Of a stretch of DNA of 64,000 nt, positions 34,046-46,260 are shown piece by piece. The stretch comes from Hydrangea macrophylla (lineage: Eukaryota; Streptophyta; Magnoliopsida; Cornales; Hydrangeaceae), in assembly GCA_033977485.1 (NCBI GenBank), contig CM066988.1:31864001-31928000 (forward strand), written 5' to 3'. Within the stretch, counting starts at the first letter, position 1, and every line of letters starts with the position of its first letter. The translations under genes and the position numbers were made by a program. The notes under the pieces were generated by a model. That model was not told the DNA's origin. It did not search any database and worked only from the letters and a program-made list of their open reading frames with translations.

Positions 34046-35785
34046 ATGACCTCCGAGCAGATGACAGCGGCACTCGCGCAACTCTTGGAAGGCCAACGGC
34101 AGACCCAGCAGCAAATCCAAGCGCTGTTGGCCTTGCAGGAGAAGCGCCCTTAATCAGAGAACCAGACTGGGAAGAGTGCCCTCGACCGGGAGCACGCAAG
34201 AGTCCGAAACCATACCCACTCGGTGCCGGTATCCTCGTCGGATTGGGAGCACGCCCAGGATGGTGACCGTAGCAAAACGCCCAGGCGCCCCAGGCGGCGA
34301 GCTCGTACCAATCCTCGTCGGGTGGAAGATGCCAGAGACATCATTAACAGGCGCCGCGCCACCAAGGGGGAGGGATCAGGGCCAAAGCCCCGGGAATCAG
34401 CCAGAGACCCTCCAGCCAAGAGCCAGGGGGATCTTAGGCATACGATTACCCAGAGCCAGAGCCGGGTTCTATCCGCGGAGTTAACACACTTCGAGGAGGA
34501 AGCCTCGTCGTCTGATCTGACTTACTGCTTGGACATTGACAGGTAGACCGAGCGGGAAGATGTGAACGCTCAAATCCAAGGTTTGCAAAAACAGATCAAG
34601 CAATTGAACCACAAGTAGTGCCCTGACCATACCAACACGAAGACCGAGTTGCCCTACACCGCTCGGGTCACCTGCTTTCCCATTCCACGAAAGTTCAAGG
34701 CACCGCATCTCAGTTCTTATGACGGGACCGGGAGCCCAGTGGACCACATCTGCACCTACAGGGCCCAGATGGCGTTGGTCACCATTGTCGATGAATTGCT
34801 ATGCCTGGCCTTCCCCAGCACTCTAAAGGGGCCAACCGTGCAGTGGTTCCACGCCCTCAAGCCCCGAATGGTTGATGACTTCAAGACGCTGAGTAAGCTG
34901 TTCATTAGCCAGTTTGTAGGGATGCTCGACCGGTCATAGTCGGACACTTAGCTATTGACCGTTAAGCAACGCAAAGGTGAATCCCTAAGGGAGTATGTAG
35001 ATTGCTTCAATTAGCAGAGGCTAGAGATTCGCAATTTGAATGAAACAGCCGCCATCATGGCCTTCTACTCAGGAGTTCAACACACCAAAGTTGCCACGTT
35101 ATTTCATTGAGACCGACCAGAAACCCTAGTCGAGCTCTCGGAGAGGGTCGGGAAATATATAGACACAGAAGAATTCCTGAAGTCCAAACGCACCGGCTTC
35201 GCAGGAGACGAGTCCCCGAAAGCCAAGCGGAGGCGTGAGGGCTCTGAGAAGGGCCCGGTAAAGAAGCCCAGGCAGGACCAACAGAGAGGAGCTTGAGATC
35301 AGCCCCAGATTGCTTTCACGCCTCTGTCTTGACCAATCCACGAGGTCATGGCCCTCGCCGAGGCGCAGAGGTTACTTCAACAACCGGCAAAACTAAAAGC
35401 TCCGCCCGGGAAGAGGAATCGGGATAAGTTTTGTCGCTTCCATAGAGATCACAGCCATGACACAGAGGATTGTTTCAAGCTGAAGATATCCATAGAAAAA
35501 CTAATCAAGCAGGGTCATCTAGCAGAGTACGTCGCAACGGATGGACGGTCTGCGCAAGGAGCCCGAGCTCCCGGTCAAATCCAGCCTCTCGGTCAGATCA
35601 ACGTGATCTCCGAAGGAGCATCGGGCGGTGAGGATTCACAGTCGGTAAGGAAGAAGCATGCTCTGGCATCTCGGGTGGATGTCTGGCAGGTCCAATCCAC
35701 CGTCTCCCCCCCAACAGCTATACTGATGTTCCCTCCGATGACCTGCAAGGCGTCCACTATCCCCATGATGATCCGTTGGTTGTGA
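34046..35785 (+). pseudogene. Gag of element F
   Basis: A single frame runs from the ATG at 34046 to 35785, broken only by stop codons (for example 34544, 34616, 34937, 34949, 35010). The N-terminus is Gln-rich. The gag core is around 34690-35160 (KFKAPHLSSYDGTGSPVDH, then FPSTLKGPTVQWFHAL). A zinc-knuckle-like CRFHRDHSHDTEDC lies at 35433-35475. Most stops replace a codon where Gln is expected. Structural protein of the particle if it were intact. Confidence 0.85.
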
Positions 35786-36238
35786 CGCTCTCCATAGCCA
35801 ATTATGTGGTCAAGAGGGTGTTGGTGGACACAAGCAGCTCGACCGACATCATGTTCGTGTCAGTTGTCTCGGGACCGGCTCTGCCCAGTTGCTACTCCCC
35901 TAGTGGGTTTTAACAGATCCAGCACCCAGCTGCTTGGTACCCTAGAGCTCCCCGTGCTTATGGGAACATACTCTCAGCAGGTCTCCCTACTTTCAAACTT
36001 CGTGATAGTGGAGGCTCCATTTGCCTACAACGTCATTCTTGGGAGGCCCACACTCAATAGAGCCAGGGCTGTCGTCTCCACTCATAGCCTGACAGTAAAG
36101 TTCCTAACCCCTCAGGGACCCGAGAGCCTGCGTGGAGACCAGGCAACTGCCCGGAGTTGCTATGTTAGCTCCCTTCGTCGGGAGGTCATCACAGAGACAT
36201 TGAATGTCCAGGAGATGGACCCAAGGGACTAGAATGAT
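35786..36238 (+). pseudogene. Aspartic protease of element F
   Basis: [13 protein letters not shown], the active-site loop with Asp-Thr-Ser in place of the usual D-T/S-G, lies at about 35818-35857 in a frame different from gag. The conserved LLGTLELPV and VILGRPTLNRA (about 36031-36063) are back in the gag frame. Two compensating indels around 35700-35800 and 35890 are therefore likely. Confidence 0.75.
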
Positions 36239-37250
36239 AGAGTGGGCCCGATTGAAGAATTAAAGCAAGTGGTGTTGAACCCACAACTCCTAGACCGAAT
36301 GGTAAGCATCGACACCCTGTTGGAGCCCTGCCTTAGGGAGAAGCTGATTCAATTCCTGCAGCAGAATCAGGATGTGTTCGCTTGGTGCCATGAAGATATG
36401 CCCGGGATTGATCCTCGAGTAATGTCTCACGGCTCAACGTTGACCCAGACTCCCGGCCTGTGAAGCAGAAGAGACGGGGCATAGCCCCTGAGATACAGAA
36501 AGTAGTGGGTGAAGAGGTCGAGAAGCTCCTCAAAGCCCACTCCATACGAGAAGTCCACTACCCCGACTGGCTAGCCAATGTAGTGCTCGTCAAGAAAAGC
36601 AGCGGGAAGTGGAGGATGTGCGTGGACTTCACCGACCTGAACAAAGCCTGTTCCAAGGACTGCTATCCGCTGCCCAGGATAGACCTCTTTGTGGATTCCA
36701 CGGCCGGCCACTCGCTCCTCTCGTTTATGGACACCTACTCCAGGTACAATCAGATCAGCATGTACCCCGGGGATGAAGAAAAGACCTCATTCATCATGGA
36801 CCAGGGGACCTACTGCTAAAAGTCATGCCTTTCGGCCCCAAAAACACCGGGGCAACTTACCAATGCCTGATCAATTACATGTTCAAAGATCTGATCGGAA
36901 AATCAATGGAGGTGTACGTCGACGATCTACTGGTCAAAAGCCGGGACGAGTCTGACCATCTGGAACATTTGGCCGGGGCCTTCAGCATTTTGAAGAAGTT
37001 CGGGATGAGGTTGAACCCGTCCAAGTGCACATTTGGTGTCTCATCCAGAAAGTTCTTAGGGCACCTGGTTAGCAGGCGGGGAATTGAGGCAAACCCCATA
37101 AAAATTCAGGCCGTTATCAACATGCGGTCTCCCAGGTCGACCAAAGAAGTATAGAGTCTGGCCGGGCAGGTTTCCGTACTAAACAGATTTGTCTCCAGAG
37201 CTACCGACTGGTGTCCGCCGTTCTTCAAGATCCTCCGTAAGACATTTTAG
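36239..37250 (+). pseudogene. Reverse transcriptase of element F
   Basis: Blocks in order are DVFAWCHEDMPGIDP, WLANVVLVKKSSGKWRMCVD, DLNKACSKDCYPLP, LLSFMDTYSRYNQI, then YVDDLLVKSR (36913-36942), the catalytic Y-V-D-D, and KFLGHLVSRRGIEANP. A frameshift at about 36455 and stops at 36798 and 37152 break it. It is of Ty3/gypsy type, with TAT-style spacing. Confidence 0.88.
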
Positions 37251-37750
37251 TGGTCTGAGGAGTGTGAGGAGGCGTTCCAGGAACTCAAGAAGTACCTGGC
37301 ATCTCCCCCTCTACTCTCAACACCCGTACCGGGGGAAGAATTATTCCTATACCTGGCAGTATCACCCTTGGCGGTCAGCTCAACACTCATTAGGGAAGAG
37401 TACGGGATACAGTTCCCAGTGTACTATTCAAGATGGGCGCTCCAAGACGAGGAGAGCAGATACTCCCACATCGAAAAACTTGCATTCGCTCTCATCACCT
37501 CCGCCCCGGAGACTCCGTCCATACTTTCAGGCCCATGTCATTGTAGTCCTAACTGACCAACCTATCCGCAGGATCCTAAGCAGGCCAGACACGTCCGGGA
37601 GACTCGTCAAGTGGGCCGTGGAGTTAGAGGAATTTGAAGTGGCCTATCGCCCCCGGACAACAATCAAAGGACAAGCAGTAGCGGACTTTCTAGTAGAGTT
37701 CACATATCCGAAAGACCCAACTAAAGAGCTTAACCCACCTGTGCTACCGC
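37251..37750 (+). pseudogene. RNase H (first) of element F
   Basis: Contains EEAFQELKKYLASPPLLS, then ELFLYLAVSPLAVSSTLI and ESRYSHIEKLAFALITS in alternating frames, and LTDQPIRRILSRPDTSGR. A frameshift near 37505 separates the two halves. This is the degenerate RNase H module directly following reverse transcriptase in gypsy elements. Confidence 0.75.
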
Positions 37751-38165
37751 CCGGGTTACAGGCTGATATCCCCACCTGGGTGCTGTATGTAGATGGATCC
37801 TCAAACCAGCAAGGCAGTGGGGCAGGAATCATCTTGACTACTCCCGACGGCATCCAGCTCGAGTATGCCTTAAGGTTTGGGTTCCGTGCCTCCAACAACG
37901 AAGTTGAGTATGAAGCCCTTCTGGTCGGATTGCAATTGGCCACTTCCATGGGTGCGCAATAGGTCCAAGGTTACAGTGACTCTCAGTTCATGGTCAACCA
38001 AGTCAATCTGGAGTACGAAACCCGGGGAGACAACATGGTAGGCTATCTGGCCCTTGCCCGAGCGATTTAAAAAAAGCTTCAGGGTTTTTGTATCACACAG
38101 ATACCTAGAGAGGAAAACACCAGGGCCGACTGGTTAGCCCACCTCGCTTCATCTTCTGAGTCAGA
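37751..38165 (+). pseudogene. Second, archaeal-type RNase H (aRNH) of element F
   Basis: WVLYVDGSSNQQGSGAGI (37777-37830) supplies the first catalytic Asp, NEVEYEALLVGL the Glu, and YSDSQFMVNQV, after an in-frame TAG at 37960, the next Asp. A second RNase H between the first and integrase is the hallmark of the TAT lineage (Ogre, Retand, RIRE2). Confidence 0.82.
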
Positions 38166-38166
38166 T

Positions 38167-39482
38167 TTGCCCGGGATATGGGTAGAATACCTGCCCGAGC
38201 CAGGTGTGATCAACTCAGAATGCATAGAAGTGGAACCGGATGCCTTGGAACCCAGCTGGATGGATCCGATCGTGGCATTCCTGACAACGAGCGTGTTACC
38301 TAACGAGAAAGAGGAGGCCCGACGGGTCAGGTACCGGGCTGCCCGATATCATCTTATAGGAAACGTCCTCTACAAAAGGGGATTCTTCGTACCTTACCTC
38401 CGCTGCCTCTATCCCGTACAGGTCCAATCAGTGTTGTACAAAATCCATGAAGGAGTGTGCGGGAATCACATCGCACTCTCTAGAAAGGCCTTACTGCAAG
38501 AATATTACTGGCCAACAATGGCTTGAGATTCTCAGGAGTATGTCAAAAGATGCGACAAATGTCAGAGATACTCTCCCATGATCAACCGAATGGGAGAGCT
38601 TCAGACACCGATCCAAAGCCCCTGGCCCTTTGCCCAGTGGGGTATTGACATTGTCGGACCCCTACCGATGGGAAAAGGACAGGTCAAGTTCGCAGTCATC
38701 GTCATGGACTACTTTACCAAGTGGGGGAGGCCGAGCCTTTGGCAACAATAACCGAGTGGAAAATGGAAAGCTTCATGGAAAAGAACATCCTCAGTAGGTT
38801 CGGCATTCCCCGGGTTCTGGTCAGCGACAATGGCAGGCAATTCGACACCCCATTGTTCAGGCAGTTCTGCTCGGGCTATGGGATACTTAATCACTACTCC
38901 TCCCCCGAGCACCCTCAAGCCAATGGTCAAGCCGAGGTGACAAATCGGAAGATTCTGTAATCGATCAAAATAAGACTCGAAAGCGCCAAAGGGTTGTGGG
39001 CTGAAGAACTTCCAACCCTCCTGTGGGCTTACCGAACTATGCCCCGAGCGGCAACAGGGGAGACGCCGTTTTCCTTAACCTACGGGTTTAAGGCAGTGGT
39101 CCCTACAGAGCTTGGGTTGCCTACTTACCAGGTGGAGAATTACAGCGTGCCAAATAATGAAGACGCACTCAGAACACAACTAGACTTGATAGAGGAGAAA
39201 AGAGACCTGGCGTATCTCAAAGTTGCATCCTACAAGCAGAGGGTGTCCCGGTACTATAATAGTAAGGTGAAACACCGCAGTTTCCTGGTGGGGGATCTGG
39301 TCCTTAAGGCCGTCAATCAGTCCTCAAGAGTCCTGAGCCATGGAAAGTTGGGGCCAAACTGGGAGGGTCCATACCTAGTTACTCGGGTGAACTGCCCCGG
39401 AACATACTGGCTTCAGAGCCTAGATGGACGTGATCTGTCTCACCCTTGGAATGTGCAACACCTTTACAAGTATTATCAATAA
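38167..39482 (+). pseudogene. Integrase of element F
   Basis: The zinc-binding part is IHEGVCGNHIALSRKALL with CDKCQ downstream, broken by a TGA at 38524. The core has WGIDIVGPLPMGKG, VLVSDNGRQFDTPLF and PQANGQAEVTNR, giving the D, D, E triad. A frameshift near 38730 and a stop at 38957 occur in it. The C-terminal part (38994-39482, 162 codons) is intact, with FLVGDLVLKAV and GPYLVTRV-type blocks. Ends the polyprotein. Confidence 0.88.
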
Positions 39483-40342
39483 CCTAGAGACGAGGACAGT
39501 TTAGCACTGGTTAGGAAATTTTTGTAGCTCTATTTGAGCAACCATTACAAATATTTGAATAAAATAAAAGACTTTACTTTACAAAATTACTCCTATCACA
39601 GTCCCGACCAGTATTGAAGGACCTCGACCCTAACCCCGAGGCAAAAGACCTTGGCTCAAAACCAAGGCACAAAGACCTCGGGCCTAACCCCGAGGCAAAA
39701 GACCTTGTCTCAAAACCAAGGCACAAAGACCTCGGGCCTAACCTCGAGGCAAAAGACCTAGGTTTAAAACCAAGGCGCAAACACCTCGGGCCTAACCCTG
39801 AGGCAATGGCTCCGCTTAGGCCCAACCAGCGACGGGGGCAAACCCACTAGGTGGCTGATGATGGCAAGCCTCAAATAACCCTGCAACCACCCATGTTCTA
39901 GGTCAGTTTCCTACGGCCATCCACTCCCGCACACCCGCCTTAGCAAAATGCTTGGGGGGCAGGGACTAGGCTAAAACTGGAAATCACACCGGTCATTAAA
40001 AGGACTTGGAATCCTAACATTCCTAAGTACTTACAGTGATCAGAGATAACCAGACGGTGAAACAGGGCAAGTTCCTATAATACACCGGGCCGTAAGACTA
40101 GCTGTTCTACCAATTGCGGTCCTATACCATTTGCTAAGGCAGGGATCGGTCAAAACTAGGCGGACATTGGCAATCACAAAATCACAAACAGGCATACAAG
40201 TACGAAAATGGTAAACGGTTAATGGAAAAAATGGTCTCAAGGACCTTTTCATTAATTAAAAATTGTATGTACAGGGTCTGGGGGGCAATTATAGTAGCCT
40301 CCCAAAAAAAAAATACAATACAGAAGAAAACGGGTCGGGACC
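39483..40342 (+). other. Element F region between pol and antisense ORF
   Basis: Non-coding. Contains the 54-bp tandem repeat below and no recognised gene. Confidence 0.55.
39619..39808. repeat. 54-bp tandem repeat in element F
   Basis: Units start at 39647, 39701 and 39755, 54 bp apart, with a partial unit before. Each unit contains two potential stems: CCTTGG..CCAAGG and CCTCGGGCCTAACCCCGAGG. Confidence 0.93.
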
Positions 40343-41592
40343 TCAGTCGTCCACCTCGACCACATCTTCGGTCTCTCCAGCCCCCTCTCTCGAGTTAGAT
40401 CCTCCTCCCGGTGCAGAGCCTCCGCCCGAGGCAGCCTCCTCCATAGGACCGACATCAACAGTAGGGCCCTCGCCCGCAGCAGGACCTACATCCCAGAAGT
40501 CAGAGTCAATCCCCTCATAGGACAAGATGTCCCATTCGGGGTGATCCCGGGAGATCCTGCTCTTCAAGTCTTCATAGCCCTGGAAGAAGCCGTCGTGAAA
40601 AGCTTCTTCCCGGGCCCCAGCTGTTGTAACCTCCGCCAGCTCCGTCTCCCGCACCTCCGCCGCCGCTGTGCTGGCCCGGGCAGCCTTTAGGTCGGCCTGG
40701 GTGGTAGCTAGCTTGGTCTGGGCAGTGCCAAGGCTCAAGGCCAGACCTTTCACCTTGTCCTTCTCCACGGCCAGAGCGGTGCCCCTGGCCTCTGAGATCG
40801 CCCGCTCCTCAGACAAAACGGCTTCAGCAGCAGCGGCCCTCCTGCACAAGGAAGGCAGGAAGGACTCGACCCTGGCAGCCATGCACCCGACCTGCGAGAA
40901 GTTAAAATCGACCCGTCAGAGAACAAGTACAGTTAACGAAAAAGTTGAAGAAAATGAAACAAAGGCAGGAGAACTCACCATGTGAGAGAGGCTGTACAGC
41001 CAGCTCTGGAAGACCTCGGGAGACATGTTTTCATATGCCTTCACTTGGCTGGGGATCAGACCAGGCTTCACCCGGTCCCTGATCTCGGCCGAGGCAGCCA
41101 TTGGCGCCACGACCGGCACCCCCGCCTGGGTGGCAGTCTCTTCAACCACCACCACGTGGGGCGTTGAGGTCCCCACTGGCTCCGGACAGACACCGTGCCG
41201 GATCCGCCTCAGAGGGCGGTCTACGCCCGTTGCTCGGCGGCGGGCCTCTTTCCTTGGGCCACCGCCATCCGGGCGGCAGCAGCAGCAACGGCAGCGGCAG
41301 CGGCCTACCTCTCCCTCAGTTGCTCTATATTCCTCTTCGGAGCCATCACTACAAAAGGAAAAAATTAAATAGTTAAATACCAATGTAGAAGATGGGGGAA
41401 TGAGTACCATGGGAGAAGGCAGAGTCCGAGCACTTACCAAGAATAATAGTAGGGAATATCAGAGCTTCTGTGGACTGAGCTGGGTCGTCAGTAGCTCGAA
41501 AGTCGCCAGTCCGGGTCAACACGTTCCAGATTTTTACTGGCCGGTCTGCCAAACTCCGGATCCTGGCTTGGCACTCGTCGGGAATGCTCGGT

Positions 41593-44532
41593 TGTAGACA
41601 CCCCAATTTTGACCGACCGCCGAATTTAGGAGAGTGTCACCTCCGTATCCGATGATGACAAGGACCGAAAGATTCGAAGTATTCCAAGCTCTTCAGAAAG
41701 TTCTCTAAACGCGATAAAATTTCACAGAAAGAAGAAAATACCAGGTATTTAGGAGAATTCAGATATAAAACACAATTTTCGGAAAAGATCTTCAAAAATA
41801 AGTTGCTTTGAGAAAAAGGAAGACTAAAAAAAGGAAAAGTTCAACAAAAACGGCACACGGCAGAACACCGCGGCACTCGCCGAATGCCGACCCGGCATTC
41901 ACCAAATGCCGCCGACATTTTCTGACTGCCGTTCGCTTTTAAAGTCCGTATTTTATGGTACAATATGTATATGTAGGCGTATAAAAACAAAAAACTGATA
42001 AAGTAAGGCTGACTAAAACGCGGCAGTTAATAACTTGCCACGGCTCTCAATGAATGCCGCACGGCAGTCACGGAATGCCGGAACGGCAGTTATGGAGTGC
42101 CGCTGTGGCATTCACGGATTGCCGCAACAGGTCCGTGAATGCCGCCCTGTGCAGCAGTCTATCCAATTTCAGGAAGTACATATTGTACCACCAAATGAGA
42201 TGTTTACACATGTCTTTTACTCCGAATTCACTGAAAATACCTGGGTTATTTTGCCTATAAAAAGAGAGGATCTTCCTTAGGAGGAGAAGGAGGAGAGACA
42301 TACAAAAAAGGACTAGCATTACACCAACATTTTTGGAGAGAAAAGAGAGAGTTTGGAGAGTTTGAAGAAGAGTTTGGAAGATCTTCAAAGGAGAGGAACT
42401 TTGAGGATAGTTTGGAGGTGACCCCTTTTATCTTATATGTGTTTTCTTTCTTTTGAGCTTCTAATCTTCAAGTCATTTAGTTTTTCTTGATTAAGTTTTA
42501 GAGTTTGTTAAGTAAACTTGGAAGCCTTTGTTTCTAATTCTTTGATCCTTCATCTATTTCTTTGTTTATGTTTTTCTTTTGAGATTCTTGGAGATCTTCA
42601 ATATCTCTCTTGAAATCTCTTGAGTATGATCCTTTTAATCCCATGTAAGCTCATGCTTCACATCAGAGTCAAAATTTGATCATCACTTCATTTTATAAGT
42701 AAATAGATGGGTCCAAGTCCATATTCATGACTTGAGTCCTCTAACTTGATGTTTCATGGAATCCTTTCTATATTCCTTTGAAACTCATGAGTGTTAGCCA
42801 TATATTCATCTCCAATGACCATCAAATGGTAGGAGAATGTAGTTTTGAGTCTAGGCCCATCTCCATGGTTTAGATTCCTTACCTTGTAGATTTCATGAAG
42901 TCTATCCATACTTCATTTGAAATCTATAAGAATAAAGGTCTTTAGCGTCCAATGACCATCAAATGGTAAGAGAAGTGGCTTGGTTTAAATCCAACTTCAT
43001 GGTTTAATAGTTGGAGTCACCAAGTAAAAGTTGAGCTTGATAAATGAAAACAGTGAGTTCACAAACTGTTTTTGATCAAAGATTTTTAGTTCAAAATCTA
43101 ACCGTTGAAATCAAGTGAAACCAATGGAAAAGTGTTAATAACACAATGATCTACCACTATAATTTTTGTTTTAAGTTGGTTTCATGTTTAAAATGGTTTG
43201 ATCATGAGTTTTGTGAGGTAACAATAATCTGTCCAGAATTCCAGAACAGTAACATTATTTTAAAATAAGTAAATCAGAGTTCTAATAAAGTGTTTGTGGC
43301 CCAAAATAATTTTTTCTAAGTAGATTAATGTGTTAGGAAGTCACCCTAAAAAGAACAAAGCATTTTGGATTTTTTTGCTAATTTTAGAAAATCGTGCAAG
43401 AACGCTAGATAGAGGGTTGTAAAGTGCTGAGTGATGTCTGGTTTCTTCCCAATTTCCGGAGATCTAACCGTTAAAACTTTGATTTTCTTTTTGGGTTGGA
43501 AACTAGACTCACAGAGGCATATCATATCCGAAAATAATCAAGATCAAACCAGAGGAACCATGTTTTTCCATTTTCCAAAGATATGACCTGCTCCCAGCGA
43601 TTTCTAGAATTCTGCAATGGTTTTCATCAATCTTGTGAATAATGGCTTAGATGATATTTTCATAAATTAAGGTTCAAAACATGTTTTAATAATGATTAGT
43701 TAAGCTTGAATTCAAAGTTTAAATAATCCAAGGCATTGAGCGTTTCATGATTTATTCTTATTCATGTACATATTCATCCATGTAGTTTAATGCTTGTAAT
43801 TAGGACTTGTATACTTTAGATTTAATTATACTTAATAGATCTAAGCTAGAAGTTTAGGATTGTTGTTTAAGATCCAACTTTATATCTTGTATATTATGTG
43901 GACTAACCCATTGTTTTGTAGCGCTATTGAGGTACGATTTCTCAACCCCTCTCTAGTTTATTGCATTCTTCAATTTTTATTAATTTTCGACTTAATGCGC
44001 GACACCTTAGAATTAGGTTTTGCCTTATGTGTATACCTGATTAGAGATTCTTTTTTAGGATTTTCTTTTGTCCGCATGCATTGCACGTTTAATATCGTTG
44101 CTGGACCCCGGGTAAGTTCACTTGTTCTCTATTGCATATCATATCGCTTGCTACTTGAATTACTTGGCTTTTGAATGATATTTTGTCAATTGCAATTTTA
44201 CACCCTTTGGACATACTTTTATGATGTATATGTATATATGTATTAGTTGAGGACATGCTTAGATTAATAAATTTGATTAAAAGGATGTTGAGTAGAGGCC
44301 TATCGCAAGATAGGATGAGAGAGGGTGTTTTAGTCCGACGGGCTCCTTCCTCTCTCATTCCATAATCCCCGGACCTAGTTAATCTTTGGTTTCGCAAAAG
44401 ATCAGTTTCCTTTTAAATGGTTTCTTAATTTTCCTTTTAAAAATTAAGTGGCGACTCATTTGTTTTTGAAATTGAATTTAAACGAACTTTGAATAAAAAA
44501 GGCTGTGGGTAAGAGAACCTGCGATATCTACA
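41593..44532 (+). repeat. Solo LTR, copy C, inside element F
   Basis: Starts TGTAGACACCCC and ends GCGATATCTACA (2,940 bp), flanked by TCGGT on both sides (41588-41592 and 44533-44537). No internal region is present. It is the product of LTR-LTR recombination. It interrupts exon 2 of the antisense ORF, and the reading frame continues across the insertion. Box cluster 41850-42145, TATA box 42256-42264. Confidence 0.93.
41850..42145 (+). repeat. Palindromic CGGCATTCA/TGAATGCCG box cluster in LTR C
   Basis: About ten GCCGAATGCCG, CGGCATTCAC, ACGGCAGTCACGG and TGAATGCCGC variants in two groups (41850-41932 and 42021-42145), about 110 bp before the TATA box. Confidence 0.75.
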
Positions 44533-45854
44533 TCGGTGGACTGGTCGATCCCCCTGCAAAGCCAAGTACAAAATGGTTAGTTTCAGAAACAGGAAGCAAA
44601 GCAGAGAAGTAAGCAACAAGTGAAACCGAATGGGCTTACCCCTCAACTCTCCTGCCCAGGAAGTCCTCATCTGGATCTTGGGGGCCGGTTCATAGAGCCC
44701 GAGGGTGGACACTTGGAAGAACCTGTTCTTCCACCCTTTATTGTTGCTCGGGCAGTTGACTAAAATCTTCCTCCGCTGGCGAGCCCCGAGGGAAAACAAC
44801 CTGGTCTCCCCATGTACGGGGAATGGGCGGTGCGTCCAGAGGAACTCTTGGACGGAGAGCTCATATTCGAAGACTTGGGGCCACAAAGAAATGGACCCCA
44901 TCAGGAACTTCCAACCGTTCGGGGCCAACTGGCCCGGGGCAATTTCCAAGTAGATCAGGACGTCCCGAGCAACCGGATGGAGGGGGAAGCGAAATCCAGC
45001 CATGAGGATGTCCTCATATAGGGTGGTAAAACCCTACAGATAGATTTGGGCCCCACCAACACTCACCGCCAAGGAGCAGTGGTCTAGAAGGCCGTATCTA
45101 TCCCTAATGCGTACGAGGTCCTCAGTACGTAATGTGGACGGGATGAATTCGCTAGAGAAGGCCACCTCGGGGTTGGGTTCCCCTGGTGTCCCGTCGCTTG
45201 AATCCCCGGACGCGGAAGCAACGGGGGCTTCCTGGTCCGATTCATCCTCGGCGATGCGGACCGGGATTTTGCCTTTGCTGTGCTGGTCAGAGGGGGACGC
45301 GGATGGCAGACTCAGACTTGTGTCCGACTCCTCTGACCCGGACCGCTCGTCCTTTAACTGAGAGAATGAGTTAAAACCGGAGTGGCACATTTTTGGGGTT
45401 TCGATAGTTGGAACTGGAAGAAGATGGCGACCAAGGTACGGGTCAGAACCTCAAGCCTGGTATACAAGGGGGCAAGGTCACTAACCTAGGAGGCAGAAAG
45501 AAGATGACCCTGAACACAAGATGGCACTCTCTCAAGACTACCCCGGAAACACCTGCTCGGTTCAACCGCCCTAATGTGCCACCTGACTTAAAGAAAAAAT
45601 AGAACCTAAGGAGGAAGAAATCCCACTCCTGCTCAAAGCCTACCAGGCTCGTTCCCTCCAGCCTCCCCGCGAAAAGAAAAGATAAAGGGAAAGAGAAGGA
45701 AGAGAAAGATAAATGGAAACTCAGAAAAGAAGGGGACTTACAGAAATCAACGCAAGAAAGGGCTCGGGAATCTTGACCAGGAATTGTTTGCTCTCAAAAC
45801 CGCTCGGGAATGAATGTCTTTGCAGCAAAGAGTTGACGAAATGAACAAGTGTTC

Positions 45855-45866
45855 CTTTATATAGGA
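45855..45866 (-). promoter_or_regulatory. Putative antisense promoter of the aORF
   Basis: The minus strand reads CCTATATAAAGG, a good TATA box, about 470 bp before the aORF ATG. A GTAAGT donor on the minus strand near 45742-45737 suggests a spliced 5' leader. Confidence 0.45.
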
Positions 45867-46245
45867 ACCACGGACAGTTCAGATCAAAATAGATCTAACG
45901 GCACATATGATTTCCCGCCCAAAGTGACTGACAGCTGTCCCCTCGGGCACGTGAAGCGTCGCCTTAAAAGGTGCGCGTATTAAATGCATGACGAGACGGT
46001 TCGGTTACCGTAGAAGCGGTTCGGTTACATCCATGCTGGTATCATTTGATCCTGACTAGGCTAGTCACAACCTGACACGTGGCACCAATAGGACTCGAGC
46101 CCACAGGGCCACCACTCGGTCCATACCCCGGCTGACCACCACGATCGGTCCCACCCTGGGTTGAGTCCCAGCCTCTTACCGGACGGTTCCTCGAAAGAAG
46201 TCTTAATTTTTAAACTTCATCTGATGGGACATCACATCATCTCTG

Positions 46246-46260
46246 AAAATAGGGGGCAGC
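46246..46260 (+). promoter_or_regulatory. Polypurine tract of element F
   Basis: GAAAATAGGGGGCAGC abuts the 3' LTR start at 46261. Confidence 0.75.

Larger units (their letters stand above)
40343..45390 (-). pseudogene. Spliced antisense ORF of element F (aORF), split by a solo LTR
   Basis: Plausible exons on the minus strand are 45390-44640, 44553-44538 joined to 41592-41438 (separated by the solo LTR), 41348-40979, and 40891-40343, each with GT donor and AG acceptor and matching phases at the first junction. Exon 1 encodes an acidic Ser-rich N-terminus, then VARDVLIYLEIAPGQLAPNGW and SNNKGWKNRFF, resembling the 'putative gypsy type transposon' domain (Transposase_28, PF04195) found in antisense ORFs of TAT elements. 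Exon 4 is an Ala/Glu coiled coil ending in a Gly-rich acidic tail. In-frame stops (one at 45036-45034, another in exon 3) show decay. The native function of such aORFs is unknown. Confidence 0.72.

Noticed and set aside
37189..37500. A separate protein N-terminus at 37189
   Set aside because: The first half of that frame is an out-of-frame reading of RNase H; only the part after about 37505 is the true frame.
41025..41376. Plus-strand open frames rich in Pro, Arg and Gly
   Set aside because: They oppose exon 3 of the antisense ORF; base composition explains the length.
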